From: Marinomonas aquiplantarum
Lineage (GTDB): Bacteria > Pseudomonadota > Gammaproteobacteria > Pseudomonadales > Marinomonadaceae
Direction of reading: 5' to 3'
NCBI RefSeq assembly: GCF_003314975.1
Contig: NZ_QNRF01000005.1
Coordinates: 279,945-343,944 of the forward strand
Length of the DNA: 64,000 bases
Positions 63,627 to 64,000 of the stretch are shown piece by piece. Position 1 is the stretch's first letter, and every line of letters starts with the position of its first letter. The translations under genes were made by a program, and so were the position numbers. The notes under the pieces were generated by a model. The model was not told the DNA's origin and searched no databases. It saw nothing but the letters and a program-made list of their open reading frames with translations.

Positions 63627-63662
63627 TACTATTTCCGATAAATGTTATTATCGGAAATAGTA
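63627..63662. repeat. Second, 15-base-arm hairpin after yjjG
   Basis: TACTATTTCCGATAA pairs perfectly with TTATCGGAAATAGTA around six bases. It has no T run. Confidence 0.7.
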
Positions 63663-63908
63663 AATATTCATAAATCACCCACAGTTTTGGTTGTAAACTA
63701 TGTTATTCAATGAGTTAAGTTAGTTATTAAGAAAAATTATCTAGCCTAATCATGTTATTGATTAACACCCCCTGATGTTTCACGCACTACTTTGAAAACA
63801 CAATTTGCATCTAGTACTGCGCGAACCATCAAAGTTTGTTTTGCATTTCGGACGTTTAATTATCCCAGTTTGGAGCGAAGTCTGGATTTGCTTGGCGATC
63901 GTTTCTGT
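63663..63908. other. AT-rich stretch without a gene
   Basis: I see no convincing ORF in this part of the roughly 400-base gap. A CCCCC run at 63766-63771 could be an IS end, but the spacing to the transposase start is large. Confidence 0.6.
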
Positions 63909-64000
63909 AATCCCCCCAAAAAATGATTGGGGTTTTAAGTAGAGAGTTTTATGATCAATGCATCAGGAGCGATCTATGAAGAAGTCACGTTTTACCGAAA
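63909..64000 (+). mobile_element. Left end of an IS3-family insertion sequence (partial)
   Basis: A likely left end begins near TGTAATCCCCCC at 63909, 67 bases before the transposase start, with AGGAG six bases before the ATG. The element continues outside the window, so the ends cannot be confirmed. Confidence 0.55.
63976..64000 (+). CDS. Start of IS3-family transposase OrfA (partial)
   Basis: Only MKKSRFTE is visible, cut by the window edge. This is the usual N-terminus of IS3-family OrfA proteins (MKKSRFTE followed by a helix-turn-helix). AGGAG sits six bases upstream. The rest lies outside. Confidence 0.65.

Noticed and set aside
1..64000. CRISPR arrays, rRNA genes or prophage
   Set aside because: No regularly spaced repeats, rRNA segments, or phage structural or integrase genes were seen.

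Overview
This window reads as chromosomal DNA of a marine gammaproteobacterium. Housekeeping genes are densely packed on both strands and the base composition is moderately AT-rich. Gene families and gene order resemble Pseudomonas and its relatives: ruvCAB followed by tolQRAB-pal-cpoB and tRNA-Lys, hemN-fnr-apt, and mksFEB. The protein style suggests the Oceanospirillales, with Marinomonas or a close relative my best guess. That placement is inference from recognisable families, not from a database search.

From 1 to 14.5 kb: the tail of a coiled-coil protein; cysDN for sulfate activation; a siderophore-interacting ferric reductase with a MarR regulator and a perfect palindromic operator; a GreA/GreB-like protein; aspS; the ruvCAB Holliday-junction genes; and the complete Tol-Pal envelope system running into tRNA-Lys. 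From 14.5 to 22 kb: nadA, an unknown membrane coiled-coil protein, a nitroreductase, tRNA-Ser, a hipBA toxin-antitoxin pair with repeated operator-like sites, a thioesterase, a degenerate GGDEF protein and yciH.

From 22 to 38 kb: a GNAT enzyme, truC, an hprA-like dehydrogenase, tesA divergent from ybbAP, DNA polymerase II, tatD, an HDOD signalling protein, cheV, a TauE/SafE-like permease, hemH, a HAD phosphatase, a small secreted protein, a three-zinc-finger topoisomerase-tail protein and an SDR epimerase. From 38 to 46 kb: cbiX, then the MksF-MksE-MksB condensin operon continuing into bolA, then a STAS and response-regulator/PP2C phosphatase pair that looks like a partner-switching module.

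From 46 to 64 kb: yecA, recQ, sprT, ttcA, a YfaZ-like porin, the hemN-fnr-apt operon with an Fnr-like box and a hairpin over the hemN ribosome binding site, a small hydrolase, tusA, a CBS protein, an adhP-like alcohol dehydrogenase, sdhC and sdhD without sdhAB, a MaoC hydratase, sppA, a KfrA-like DNA-binding protein, prmB, aroC, yjjX and yjjG. The right edge holds two strong hairpins and the start of what looks like an IS3-family transposase.

The most unusual signal is the sdhCD pair. Both residues that bind heme b in E. coli succinate dehydrogenase are replaced (SdhC His84 by Tyr, SdhD His71 by Asn), the quinone-site residues are kept, and the flavoprotein and iron-sulfur genes do not follow. 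No CRISPR array, prophage or complete insertion sequence was found. The Mks operon lacks the MksG/JetD nuclease that would make it a Wadjet-type defence system.
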